Assembly: GCA_947465645.1 (NCBI GenBank)
Contig: CANIBQ010000026.1
Location: forward strand, 1 to 56,886
Direction: 5' to 3'
Source of the DNA: Acidobacteriota bacterium
Lineage (GTDB): Bacteria; Acidobacteriota; Vicinamibacteria; Vicinamibacterales; UBA2999
Length of the DNA stretch: 56,886 nt
The translations under genes and the position numbers were made by a program. This document shows, in pieces, positions 43,811-52,174 of this stretch (positions are counted from its first letter, which is position 1; every line of letters begins with the position of its first letter). The notes below the pieces were generated by a model. That model saw only the letters and a program-made list of their open reading frames with translations, ran no database searches and had not been told where the DNA came from.

Positions 43811-44596
43811 TCATCGATGAGCCGCTTCACGCGACTTTTCGCCCGGCTCCCACGGACAATCGCCGGCGAATGCGCCCCGCGACCCGCGGCCCTCTTCCAT
43901 AAAGCTGAAGAATGGCTCCATCCCCGGACACCGGTCATACGAATGGCGCTGATGGAACGGGTTCCGCTGCCGGCGCTTGTCGGCCAACTCGCCGGTGGTG
44001 CCGTACGGATCGTCGAGATACAGCTGGTGCGCGCGCCGGTTGCCTTCCAGCGCACTTTCCATGTCGACCGGATCGTTGAGACCGAGGAAGACGAAGCGAT
44101 CGGACGGAAACCGGATCGCCGATCGATGCAGGTCGTAGCGCGCACGCTTGAACGCCCAGGTGATCAGCGTCACCGTGCGCGGATAGGCGCCGGTGACCTG
44201 CTGGAACCGGCACAGACCGAAGAGCAGGTTCTCGAACGAGTCCCGCGCAAAGTCCTCGGTGGCTGCGCGTCGCGCGACGCTGGCCCGCAGCGCGGGATCC
44301 TCATCGCCTATCCACCAGTCGCGCGCCTCGGCGATCCGCCGATACGTGCCCGCCTCGCTCCACTCGCCGGACTCGGGACGCGTCCGGCCGCCGGAAAAGA
44401 CCAGCAGCGCGGAGGCGTTGGCCGCCGCCAGCTCGACGCCCTTGCGGATATGTTCGAGGTAGAACGGCACCTCCCCTCCCTGGAACGGGAGCAGGACCCA
44501 GTCGCGGCCCTGCTCGACGGTCGCCGCGACGTCGCGGACGCCGGCCTTGAACGTCGCATGGCCCGTCACGAGCACGAGATCGGTCGGCTGGTTCAT
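43811..44596 (-). CDS. DUF218/YdcF-like protein
   Basis: A 261-residue protein with the DUF218 layout: LVLVTGHATFKAG, LLVFSGGRTRPESGEWSEAGTYRRIAEAR, then DSFENLLFGLCRF, TVTLITWAFKRARYDLHR and the Glu/Asp clusters between. Intact proteins of this group bind nucleotide-like ligands or act in envelope biogenesis. It has no signal peptide. It begins 14 bp after the O-methyltransferase stop, so the two are probably co-transcribed. Confidence 0.8.
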   Translation of the reverse strand: MNQPTDLVLVTGHATFKAGVRDVAATVEQGRDWVLLPFQGGEVPFYLEHIRKGVELAAANASALLVFSGGRTRPESGEWSEAGTYRRIAEARDWWIGDEDPALRASVARRAATEDFARDSFENLLFGLCRFQQVTGAYPRTVTLITWAFKRARYDLHRSAIRFPSDRFVFLGLNDPVDMESALEGNRRAHQLYLDDPYGTTGELADKRRQRNPFHQRHSYDRCPGMEPFFSFMEEGRGSRGAFAGDCPWEPGEKSREAAHR

Positions 44597-44610
44597 CCTT
44601 GATCTCGCCG

Positions 44611-45654
44611 CTACCGAATCTTTCCCTCGATCACCGACAGCGGCGACGGGGTCGGCACGATCCGCGTCATCTCGAACCCCGCGCCGGCCAGCAGCGCGGC
44701 AAACTCGTCGGCGGTGCGCTCGCGGCCGCCGGGCAGCAGCAGCATCTCGATGTCGATCAGCTTCGAGAAGTCCGGCTGGTTGCCCGGCTGGATGACCGCC
44801 TCGATCAGGATCAGCCGCCCGTGCGGCTTGCCCGCCAGCGCCTGGCGGATGTTCTTCAGGATCACCCCGGCGCGCTCATCATCCCAGTCGTGGATGATGT
44901 GTTTCATGATGTACGCGTCGCCGCCGGCGGGCACGGCCTTGAAGAAGTCACCGGAGGCGGTGGTGACGCGGTCGCGGACCCCGAGGTCGTCGAGCGGCTT
45001 CGCGCCCGCGAGCACGTGCTCGATGTCGAACAGGACGCCGCGCATGTGCGGATACTTCTGCAGGATCGATCCGAGCACCATCCCGTGGCCGCCGGCGATG
45101 TCCACCAGCAGGTTGATGCCGCTGAAGTCGTAGGTCGCGAGCACCGCGGGGATGACGCTGGCGCTGAACGACGTCATCGCGTTGTTGAACGTCGCCGAGA
45201 GCTCCGGCTCACGCGCGAAGTACTCGAACACCGGCATCCCGACGACCGTGTCGCCGGCCGGCTTCCCGGTCTTCACCGACAGCATCGTCTCGGCATAGAC
45301 GCGGAAGTGGAATGGGTCGGAAACCCAGAGCGCCATCTCGCGCACCCCGCCCGGCACCCCGGCGCGCATCATGTTCGCCGGCGGGGTCAGCGTAAAGGTG
45401 CGCGGCGCCGTCTCCGCGAAAATGCCCACCATGGCGAGGGCTCGAAGGACGCGGTAGAGCGCGTCCTCGTTGACTCCAGCCGCCTTCGCCAGCTCGGCGC
45501 TCGAGCGCGGGCCGTCCGCGAGTTTCTCCGCGATCTCCAGCTTCAGCGCAACCTGCAGCGCGGCCGACACCATGTAGCCGGTGGACATCTGCAGCACGTG
45601 CTGCGCCGCGGCAACTTCGGGTGGCACTCCCGGCTGTTTCACTTCGTCCGTCAT
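44611..45654 (-). CDS. SAM-dependent O-methyltransferase (acetylserotonin/plant OMT type)
   Basis: A 347-residue class-I methyltransferase. The N-terminal helical dimerisation domain is seen (MSTGYMVSAALQVALKLEIAEKL, then LYRVLRALAMVGIF). SAM motif I is VDIAGGHGMVLGSIL, the catalytic His region is KHIIHDWDDERAGVIL, and LLPGGRERTADEFAALLAGAGF ends the Methyltransf_2 fold. Such enzymes methylate phenolic hydroxyls of secondary metabolites or carotenoids; no pathway genes are nearby to name the substrate. Confidence 0.88.
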   Translation of the reverse strand: MTDEVKQPGVPPEVAAAQHVLQMSTGYMVSAALQVALKLEIAEKLADGPRSSAELAKAAGVNEDALYRVLRALAMVGIFAETAPRTFTLTPPANMMRAGVPGGVREMALWVSDPFHFRVYAETMLSVKTGKPAGDTVVGMPVFEYFAREPELSATFNNAMTSFSASVIPAVLATYDFSGINLLVDIAGGHGMVLGSILQKYPHMRGVLFDIEHVLAGAKPLDDLGVRDRVTTASGDFFKAVPAGGDAYIMKHIIHDWDDERAGVILKNIRQALAGKPHGRLILIEAVIQPGNQPDFSKLIDIEMLLLPGGRERTADEFAALLAGAGFEMTRIVPTPSPLSVIEGKIR

Positions 45655-45666
45655 CTAGGGTCTCCT

Positions 45667-46065
45667 TTATCCAAGTAGCGCGAAGGCAAGCCCGGTGAGC
45701 GTGAACCGGACCGCGTGATAGCCGCCGTTGATCAGCATCAGCCGGACGTTGCGGCGTTCGAACAGGTCATTCGTGACCAGGGAGGTCGTGACCCAGCACA
45801 CGCCGATCGCCGCTCCGGCCGCGACCGAAAACCGGAATCCCGGTTGCGGTCCCACGAACAACCCGAACACCCACGCGGCGATGAAGCCCATGACGAACGT
45901 GATCCCGTAGGTCAGTGCGGGGTTGAATCCGTCGGTGAGCTCTTCGCGCGTAATCCCCGCGGCGGCGATCCACCGCTTCCCGAAGAGCGGTCCGTACCAG
46001 AGGGCGCCCAGGGCGAAACCCAGGACAGTGGCGACCAGCGTCGCCGTCAACGATACTGCAGGCAT
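45667..46065 (-). CDS. DUF1761 membrane protein
   Basis: A 132-residue inner-membrane protein with four hydrophobic helices. GALWYGPLFGKRW near residues 20-32 is the DUF1761 signature, and LMLINGGYHAVRFTLTGLAFALLG ends it. Role unknown. It lies 12 bp upstream of the O-methyltransferase gene and 13 bp after the histidine kinase stop. Confidence 0.88.
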   Translation of the reverse strand: MPAVSLTATLVATVLGFALGALWYGPLFGKRWIAAAGITREELTDGFNPALTYGITFVMGFIAAWVFGLFVGPQPGFRFSVAAGAAIGVCWVTTSLVTNDLFERRNVRLMLINGGYHAVRFTLTGLAFALLG

Positions 46066-46078
46066 TGGTTCCTCCTCG

Positions 46079-48148
46079 TCACCCGCGGGCAGTCGCGGCG
46101 ACCGGCAGACGCACCGTAAAAATCGCGCCCCCGTCAGGACCGTTCGCGGCGGCGATCGTGCCCCCGTGCAGTTCCACGATGTGTTGGGCGATCGCCAGTC
46201 CGAGCCCGAGCCCGCCGTGCTCGCGGGTCATCGAGTCGTCGGCCTGGCGAAACTGGTCGAAGACGTGCGGCAGGAACGCCGGATCGATTCCGGGACCATC
46301 GTCGCTGACCACAATCGTCACCGCGTCCCCGGCATGCTCCAGGGCGACCCGCACGTGGCCGCCCTCGGTGGTGAACCGCACCGCGTTCGACAGCAGGTTC
46401 CACACCACCTGCTGCAACCGCGAAGCGTCGCCAAACAGCTCGACCGCGCCGGCCTCGAAGTGGGTCTCGAGCGTGATGCCGCGCGCCGCCGCTGCGTCGC
46501 GGACGGTCTCGAGTGCCGCTTCGAGGATGGCCGCCGCGCTGACTGCGCGCCGTTCGAGCCGGAGCCCGCCGATGCTGATGCGCGACACGTCCATGATGTC
46601 CGACACGAGCCGTGTCTGAACGGTGAGATTGCGGTGGATGGCGTCGATCCCGCGGGGGAGGCGCGCGTCAGTGGGCGGCAGCTCCCGCAGCATCTGCGCC
46701 CAGCCGAGCGCCGCGTTGAGCGGCGTGCGCAGCTCGTGGGACAGCACCGCGAGAAAACGATCCTTGATGCGGTTGGCCTCCTCGGCCTCGCGGCGCGCGT
46801 GGTGTTCGCGCGCGAGCTGCGCGCGCTCCTCTTCGGCCGCCTTGCGCTCGGTGATGTCGTGACCGATCCCCATCAGCCGCAGGACCTTGCCGTCGGCACC
46901 GATCACCACGCGCCCTTCGGAATGCGAGACCCGCAGCGTCCCGTCCGGCCTGACGATGCGATGGTCGAAGGTGAATGGCCGGCCGCTCCGCATCGCCTCT
47001 CGCACGGTGGTGTCGCTCAGCGCCCGATCGTCGGGGTGCACGCGCTCCAGGTACATCTCATACGTCAGCGTGTCGCGTGGCTCCAGGCCGAAAATGCGAT
47101 AGAGCTCATCCGACCACCAGATCCTGTTGGCCGGCACGTCCCATTCCCAGCTGCCGACATGGGCCACCTGCTGGGCCTCCAGCAGGTGTGCCTGCGTCCT
47201 GGTCAGCTCCTCGGTGCGCGACGCCACGTGCCGCTCGAGCGCGTCGTTGAGCGCGCGCAGTTTGGCCTCCGCGGCGTGGCGGTTCGCGACTTCGGCGGCA
47301 ACCACGAGCATCACGATGGTCGTGACCCCGACGTAGGATTGCAGGAGCAGGAGGGACTCGTTGGGTGAGGCGAGCGCGAACGGACCGTAGCCGCGCAGCG
47401 TGCCCTGGATGGCCACGACCGACATCACGGCGGCCGCCGTCGCGGTTTCGCGCGCCCCAAAGCGGAACGCGGCCCAGAGCAGCACGGGCACCTGCAGGAG
47501 CTGAAGCGGATAGCGTGGGCTCCCGGCCAGCGAGGTGCCGAAGACGCCGAGCGACACCACGAGCAGGCAACCGAACAGGGCGACCGCTTCGACCTTGAGA
47601 CCGCCGGTCCATCTCAACGTGGAAGGGCGGCTCCAGACCAGCAGCAGCGGCGCGACCAGCATCGTGCCGACCGCGTCGCCAAGCCACCACGTCAGCCAGA
47701 TCGAGCCGGCGTCCTCCCGCCCGGCGAGGCCCACCGCGAGCAGGGTCCCCACGCCCACGCTCGCGGCGATCGTCGTCGCACCCATGGCCGCGTAGAGGGT
47801 GAAGCGCACGATGTCGACCGGGCGGTCGAGCGCCGCGGCCCCCCGCGCATACCGATTCACGAGCCAGGCCGCGACCACCCCTTCCAGCGTGTTGCCGACC
47901 GCAATCGCAGCGGACGCCGCCCAGACGCCCGAGGTCGTCAGGTTGACGAGAAACGCCCCGGCCGCAATCGCCGGCCAGAACCGGGAGCCGAGGAGAAGGA
48001 GCGCGGCGATCGCGATCCCGGTCGGCGGCCAGACGGCGGTCGCGCTCTCGTTCACGACAGCCAGCGACAGGCCTGCCTTGCCGGCGACGAAGTACACGGC
48101 GGCCAGCGCGGCCGAGGTGAAGAGGTATTTCGCCGGGCCTTCGCGCAT
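46079..48148 (-). CDS. MASE1-PAS histidine kinase (orphan)
   Basis: A 689-residue membrane sensor kinase. Residues 1-290 form the MASE1 domain with eight or more helices (AVWPPTGIAIAALLL, NTLEGVVAAWLVNRYA, WLTWWLGDAVGTMLVAPLLL). A coiled coil leads to a PAS domain (about 335-445: VGSWEWDVPANRIWWSDELYRIFGLEP, RVHPDDR, ending GIGHDITERKAAEE). HisKA carries SHELRTPLN, and HATPase_c has NLLSNAVRFT, DDGPGID and GGLGLGLAIAQHIVELHGG. No response regulator gene is adjacent, so its partner lies elsewhere. Confidence 0.93.
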   Translation of the reverse strand: MREGPAKYLFTSAALAAVYFVAGKAGLSLAVVNESATAVWPPTGIAIAALLLLGSRFWPAIAAGAFLVNLTTSGVWAASAAIAVGNTLEGVVAAWLVNRYARGAAALDRPVDIVRFTLYAAMGATTIAASVGVGTLLAVGLAGREDAGSIWLTWWLGDAVGTMLVAPLLLVWSRPSTLRWTGGLKVEAVALFGCLLVVSLGVFGTSLAGSPRYPLQLLQVPVLLWAAFRFGARETATAAAVMSVVAIQGTLRGYGPFALASPNESLLLLQSYVGVTTIVMLVVAAEVANRHAAEAKLRALNDALERHVASRTEELTRTQAHLLEAQQVAHVGSWEWDVPANRIWWSDELYRIFGLEPRDTLTYEMYLERVHPDDRALSDTTVREAMRSGRPFTFDHRIVRPDGTLRVSHSEGRVVIGADGKVLRLMGIGHDITERKAAEEERAQLAREHHARREAEEANRIKDRFLAVLSHELRTPLNAALGWAQMLRELPPTDARLPRGIDAIHRNLTVQTRLVSDIMDVSRISIGGLRLERRAVSAAAILEAALETVRDAAAARGITLETHFEAGAVELFGDASRLQQVVWNLLSNAVRFTTEGGHVRVALEHAGDAVTIVVSDDGPGIDPAFLPHVFDQFRQADDSMTREHGGLGLGLAIAQHIVELHGGTIAAANGPDGGAIFTVRLPVAATARG

Positions 48149-48245
48149 GTGGCGAAATCTTAGGCTGCGCGCGCAGCGCCATTCAATCTACAAAACAGCG
48201 CGCCTCGCGATAAGCTGTCGTATTCCATCAGGTGAGGCATATTCG

Positions 48246-50288
48246 ATGACAAGACTCATCACGCTCGTACTGGCCGCCGTCGTCGTCGCCGGATGCTCGC
48301 GGCAGGCCGACAACCAGCCGGCGCCGGGGTCGGCCGCCCAGCCCAACTCCGCTACCCCGTCCAACGCCGGCGAGCGCAAGTACCTGCTCGAGCGCGTCGA
48401 GGATGCGGCGGTGATCCAGTTGTACGCCGACGGCTTCTCCGCGATGCCGCTGCGGGAGAAGACCCTGATCTGGCACCTGTCGCAGGCGGCGCTTGCCGGA
48501 CGCGACATCTTCATCGACCAGAAGCACCGCGATTCGCTCGAGATGCGCGGCATCCTCGAGCAGATCATCACCCACCCGCAGGGCGTGGACGCGGCGGCGC
48601 TGGCCGACATCCAGCGCTACACCAAGCTGTTCTGGATCAACAACGGGCAGTACAACAACCTGACGGCGCGCAAGTTCGTCCTCAAGATCACGCCCGACGC
48701 CTTCGCCGCCGCCGCCAAGGCCGCCGCGCAGGCTGGCGCGACCTTCACGCTGCGCCAGGGCGAGACGCTCGAGGCGACGCTCGCCCGGCTGCAGCCGCAG
48801 TTCTTCGACCCGAACGTGGACCAGATCGTCACCAACAAGAACCCGCCGCCGGGAAAGGACATCCTCCAGGGCAGCGCGAACAACCTCTATTCCAACGTCA
48901 GCCTCGCAGACATCAAGGGGTTCACCGAGAAGAACGGCCTCAACTCGCGGCTGGTGAAGCAGAACGGCCGGCTGGTCGAAGAGGTCTACAAGATCGACGG
49001 CCGCTACGGCCCGCAGATCGCCGAGGTCGTGAAGCACCTCGAAGCCGCGATCCCGTTCGCCACCGACCCGATGGCCAACGCGCTTCGGGCGCTGATCCAG
49101 TGGTACCGCACCGGTGACGATGCGGACCGCGCGAAGTACGACATCGCCTGGGTCCAGGACAAGGCGTCGCCGGTGGACACGATCAACGGCTTCATCGAGG
49201 TCTACCTCGACCCGCGCGGGATCAAGGGGGCGTGGGAAGGGCTGGTCTTCTACGTCAACAAGGAAAAGACCCAGCGCATCCACACCCTGGCCAACAACGT
49301 CCAGTGGTTCGAAGACCGGATGCCCTGGGATCCGCGGTACCGCAAGCCGAACGTCACCGGCATCGTCGCCAACGCCATCGACGTCGTCTTCGAGGCCGGC
49401 GACTCGGGTCCGGTGACGCCGGTCGGCATCAACCTGCCGAACGACCAGTCGATCCGCGAGAAGTTCGGCAGCAAGTCGGTGGCGCTGTCGAACGTGCGCG
49501 AGGCGGGCGACAAGGCGACGCCCGGGTCGATGCGCAGCGAGTTCACCTGGACGCAGGAAGAAGCCGACCGCGGGTCGAAGTATGCGGCGCTGGCGGCGGA
49601 GCTGACCACCGACATGCACGAGGTGATCGGCCATGCGTCGGGCCGCGTCTCCCCCACCATGAAGGGCTCGCCGCAGCAGGCGATCAAGGAGCACTTCTCC
49701 GCGCTGGAGGAAGGACGCGCCGACCTGGTCGGGCTCTACTTCCTGCCCGATCCCAAGCTGGTGGAGCTCGGCATCATTCCCGCGGCCGACCAGGACGGCA
49801 TCGTGCGCGCCGAGTACGAGGCCTACACGCGCAACGCGCTGGTGCAGCTCCGGCGCGTGCGCGAGGGGACGCAGATCGAGGAAGACCACATGCGCAACCG
49901 CCAGATGATCGTGCGGTGGCTGATGGCCAACACCAAGGCGATCGAGCAGCGGACGCGCGACGGCAAGACCTACCTGGTGATGGTCGACCCGGTGGCCTTC
50001 CGCGAGGGCGTGGGCCGGCTGCTGGGGGAGACGCAGCGGATCAAGTCCGAGGGGGACTACGCCGCGGCCAAGAAGCTGTTCGACAGCTACGGCGTCCACT
50101 TCGACCCGAAGCTGCGCGACGAGATCGTCGCGCGGGTGGACACGCTGAACCTGCCGTCGTACTCGGCGTTCGTGATGCCGAAGCTCACGCCGGTGACGGG
50201 CGTGGACGGGAAGATCACCGACGTGACGATCTCCTACCCGTTGGACCTGACGACGCAGATGCTGGAGTTCTCAGGCGCGCGGAAGTAG
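48246..50288 (+). CDS. Lipoprotein M49 (dipeptidyl-peptidase III-like) peptidase
   Basis: A 680-residue predicted lipoprotein zinc peptidase. The leader ends VVVAGC (Cys17). The M49 signature HExxxH is HEVIGH at residues 458-463, with the second motif EEGRAD at 488-493. AREGVGRLLGE-type and SYPLDLTTQMLEFS elements match the family C-terminus. DPP III removes dipeptides from peptide N-termini; an anchored form suggests peptide nutrition. The ATG at 48246 matches the signal peptide. Its last 160 bp are duplicated at 50997-51150. Confidence 0.9.
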   Translation: MTRLITLVLAAVVVAGCSRQADNQPAPGSAAQPNSATPSNAGERKYLLERVEDAAVIQLYADGFSAMPLREKTLIWHLSQAALAGRDIFIDQKHRDSLEMRGILEQIITHPQGVDAAALADIQRYTKLFWINNGQYNNLTARKFVLKITPDAFAAAAKAAAQAGATFTLRQGETLEATLARLQPQFFDPNVDQIVTNKNPPPGKDILQGSANNLYSNVSLADIKGFTEKNGLNSRLVKQNGRLVEEVYKIDGRYGPQIAEVVKHLEAAIPFATDPMANALRALIQWYRTGDDADRAKYDIAWVQDKASPVDTINGFIEVYLDPRGIKGAWEGLVFYVNKEKTQRIHTLANNVQWFEDRMPWDPRYRKPNVTGIVANAIDVVFEAGDSGPVTPVGINLPNDQSIREKFGSKSVALSNVREAGDKATPGSMRSEFTWTQEEADRGSKYAALAAELTTDMHEVIGHASGRVSPTMKGSPQQAIKEHFSALEEGRADLVGLYFLPDPKLVELGIIPAADQDGIVRAEYEAYTRNALVQLRRVREGTQIEEDHMRNRQMIVRWLMANTKAIEQRTRDGKTYLVMVDPVAFREGVGRLLGETQRIKSEGDYAAAKKLFDSYGVHFDPKLRDEIVARVDTLNLPSYSAFVMPKLTPVTGVDGKITDVTISYPLDLTTQMLEFSGARK

Positions 50289-50296
50289 TACGTAGT

Positions 50297-50345
50297 GTCC
50301 GGCTTCAGCCGGACCGCGGTACGTAGTGTCCGGCTTTAGCCGGAC
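50297..50345. repeat. Two tandem REP-like palindromes after the M49 gene
   Basis: GTCCGGCTTCAGCCGGAC at 50297-50314 and GTCCGGCTTTAGCCGGAC at 50328-50345, both forward, separated by CGCGGTACGTAGT. A third copy follows the duplicated M49 end at 51156-51173. Confidence 0.85.
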
Positions 50346-50353
50346 CGTGGTCA

Positions 50354-50410
50354 GACTACTCCGGCAGCGGGGTTTCCGCCTGCGGACCAACGACGGTCGT
50401 CCACTCGATC
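50354..50410 (-). pseudogene. Fragment of the YCII-protein gene 3' end
   Basis: CCGGCAGCGGGGTTTCCGCC and the following bases, including GACGGTCGTCCACTCG, match the 3' end of the intact YCII gene (51865-51916) with a few differences. It is a leftover from a local duplication, not a gene. Confidence 0.65.
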
Positions 50411-50431
50411 GTCGAGGTTCTCAGGGGCACT

Positions 50432-50866
50432 ATGAAGATAAGTTGGCGAACAGTCGCAGGGCTCTTGCTGATGGGCGGTCTTGCGTTGTCGATCGGGTGT
50501 GCCGAATCCATGTTTAGACTGGCGCCGGATTCGCGGCTTCCGGCTTGGTTCGTGCTCCCACCAGGATTGACACGCGCGGACGTCGCGATTGAACTCGTGT
50601 ACTACACTTCTCCCTTCCGGGGGCGACAGGCAACCTTCGTAATGCTTGACTCGAACGGGAGAGAGCTTGATGAAATAACCGCCGAACAGCACGGAGATGC
50701 TCCCTTGCAGGTGTCGGAGGATGTGTCGAGCGGTGATCCGTATCCGCTTTATGAGATTGTATCGGCTGATGGAATCACCGAAGTTCTCGAACATCGGCGA
50801 ATGGAACCCATCTTCTACGTCACTGACGATCAAGCCATCAAGACTAAGCTCGGCGTGACACCTTAG
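50432..50866 (+). CDS. Lipoprotein of unknown function
   Basis: A 144-residue predicted lipoprotein with leader ending LALSIGC (Cys23). The mature part (SMFRLAPDSRLPAWFVLPPG, then VAIELVYYTSPFRGRQATFVM, YPLYEIVSADGITEVLEHRRMEP) suggests a small beta-rich domain. I do not recognise the family. It stands between a YCII fragment and a transposase relic, and its AT content is higher than in the flanking core genes, so it probably arrived with the rearrangement. Confidence 0.7.
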   Translation: MKISWRTVAGLLLMGGLALSIGCAESMFRLAPDSRLPAWFVLPPGLTRADVAIELVYYTSPFRGRQATFVMLDSNGRELDEITAEQHGDAPLQVSEDVSSGDPYPLYEIVSADGITEVLEHRRMEPIFYVTDDQAIKTKLGVTP

Positions 50867-51190
50867 CCGCTTCCTCTGAGCCGGGTGCGCGACAGGCGCC
50901 GCGGTGGCCGTCGTTGCCCGCGATCTCGATCTGACAGAGTCCGCCCTTCGCCGGTGGTTCGAGCGTGAGCGCGCCGATCGCAGCCACGACCGGACCGCGC
51001 GGGTGGACACGCTGAACCCGCCGACGTATTCGGCGTTCGTGATGCCGACGCTCACCCCGTGGGTGCGGACGGAAAGATCACCGACGTGACGATCTCCTAC
51101 CCGCTAGACCTGACGAAGCAGATGCTGGAGTACTCCGGCGCGCGGAAGTAGTAGTGTCCGGCTTCAGCCGGACCGTGCTCAGAGGTCATC
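50867..51190 (+). other. Rearranged patch: IS3 orfA relic, duplicated M49 3' end, REP palindrome
   Basis: 50904-50993 encodes VARDLDLTESALRRWFERERADRS, the helix-turn-helix part of an IS3-family OrfA transposase, without its start or end. It joins directly to 50997-51150, a diverged copy of the M49 gene 3' end (from GCGCGGGTGGACACGCTGAA through the stop). REP GTCCGGCTTCAGCCGGAC at 51156-51173 follows. No complete gene is present. Confidence 0.72.
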
Positions 51191-51192
51191 GC

Positions 51193-51206
51193 ATTACCGT
51201 GGTAAT
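51193..51206. promoter_or_regulatory. Candidate operator upstream of the VapBC pair
   Basis: ATTACC-GT-GGTAAT is a 6-bp-arm inverted repeat ending seven bases before the antitoxin ATG. Autoregulation of such pairs through palindromes at the promoter is usual; the site itself is a prediction. Confidence 0.45.
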
Positions 51207-51213
51207 ATTAACC

Positions 51214-51474
51214 ATGGCGCTGGCGCATTCCAAGCTCACGGCCCAAGGGCAGATCTCGGTTCCCGCCAAGGTCCGGCAGCGACTCGGAGTGGGACCTGGC
51301 TCGGTCCTGGAGTGGAACGACGAGGGCGACCGCATCGTCGTCCGGAAAGCGGGCCGATACACATCTGAAGACGTGCATCGGTCCTTGTTTCCGGCCACTC
51401 CAACGTCGCGCACCGTTGCCGAGATGAAAGAGGGGATCCGGCAGCACGTCAAGAAGCGCCATGCGCGCCGTTGA
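51214..51474 (+). CDS. AbrB/MazE-type antitoxin (VapB-like)
   Basis: An 86-residue DNA-binding antitoxin. The first 45 residues are a SpoVT-AbrB swapped-hairpin domain (SKLTAQGQISVPAKVRQRLGVGPGSVLEWND). The C-terminal part (TVAEMKEGIRQHVKKRHARR) is the likely toxin-binding segment. It overlaps the toxin gene by 14 bp. The ATG at 51214 is the first that starts just before the AbrB fold. Confidence 0.9.
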   Translation: MALAHSKLTAQGQISVPAKVRQRLGVGPGSVLEWNDEGDRIVVRKAGRYTSEDVHRSLFPATPTSRTVAEMKEGIRQHVKKRHARR

Positions 51475-51841
51475 CACCAACGTCCTGGTCCGCCTGGTCA
51501 CGCGCGATGATGCGAAACAGCTTGCCGTGGCGGAAGCCTTCGTCGCCAACGGGGCCTGGGTGCCTCACTTGGCGCTCGCTGAAGCCACGTGGGTGCTTGC
51601 GTCCGTTTACAACCGCGGCCCCGAAGCCATAGCGACGGCAGTCGAGATGCTGTTGAACCATCAGCACCTGACCCTGCAGGATGAAGAAACCGTGGCCGCG
51701 GCGATCGAGCAGTTCCGCCGGCGTCCAATCGTGGGTTTTTCAGACTGCCTGATGGTGGAAGTCGCACGGAAAGCCGGCCACGGTCCGCTCGCGACGTTTG
51801 ACCGCGACCTGGGCAGGCTCGATGGCGCCCAGCGGCTGTGA
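51461..51841 (+). CDS. vapC: PIN-domain toxin (VapC-like ribonuclease)
   Basis: A 126-residue PIN-domain protein, probably a Mg-dependent endoribonuclease neutralised by the overlapping antitoxin. The acidic quartet is visible: Asp5 (AVDTNVLVR), Glu41 (LAEATWVL), Asp95 (GFSDCLMVEVARKAG) and Asp114 (ATFDRDLG). The two-gene unit lies between a REP palindrome and the YCII gene, in the rearranged patch, which is typical for a moving toxin-antitoxin module. Confidence 0.92.
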   Translation: MRAVDTNVLVRLVTRDDAKQLAVAEAFVANGAWVPHLALAEATWVLASVYNRGPEAIATAVEMLLNHQHLTLQDEETVAAAIEQFRRRPIVGFSDCLMVEVARKAGHGPLATFDRDLGRLDGAQRL

Positions 51842-51857
51842 GTCGCGGCCGTGCCCG

Positions 51858-52163
51858 CTAGACGACGTCCGGCAGCGCCGTTTCCGCCTGCGGACCGACG
51901 ACGGTCGTCCACTCGCGGACGCGCCACGTCTTCACGACGCCGTTGACGACGTAAGGGTCCGACTTCGCGAACGTTTCCGCGACTGCGGGAGAGGTTCCGC
52001 GAAACAGCAGCACCGCTCCATCGGCAGGGTTCGCGAGCGCGCCGCCCAGGACGAGCTCCCCCCGCGCCACCGCCTGCCGAGCATGCGCGATATGCGCGCC
52101 GCGGAACGGCGCGCGCCGTTCTACGTAATCGTCCCCGGCCTCGTACATCAGCAGGTAGTGCAT
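51858..52163 (-). CDS. YCII-domain protein
   Basis: A 101-residue YciI-like small protein. HYLLMYEAGDDYVERRAPFRGAHIAHARQAV has the family's His/Asp pair, and GALANPADGAVLLFRG, then ETFAKSDPYVVNGVV follow. ATG 52163 is the natural start. The stop lies 17 bp from the convergent vapC gene. A partial second copy of its 3' end remains at 50354-50410. Confidence 0.92.
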   Translation of the reverse strand: MHYLLMYEAGDDYVERRAPFRGAHIAHARQAVARGELVLGGALANPADGAVLLFRGTSPAVAETFAKSDPYVVNGVVKTWRVREWTTVVGPQAETALPDVV

Positions 52164-52174
52164 TGTCGTGAGCG

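Noticed and set aside
48228..50099. 623-codon open frame antisense to the M49 peptidase
   Set aside because: Mirror of a strong coding gene with no signal peptide, motif or ribosome-binding site.
50904..51089. 61-codon open frame reading as one protein
   Set aside because: It is a chance joining of an IS3 OrfA fragment to a duplicated M49 end.
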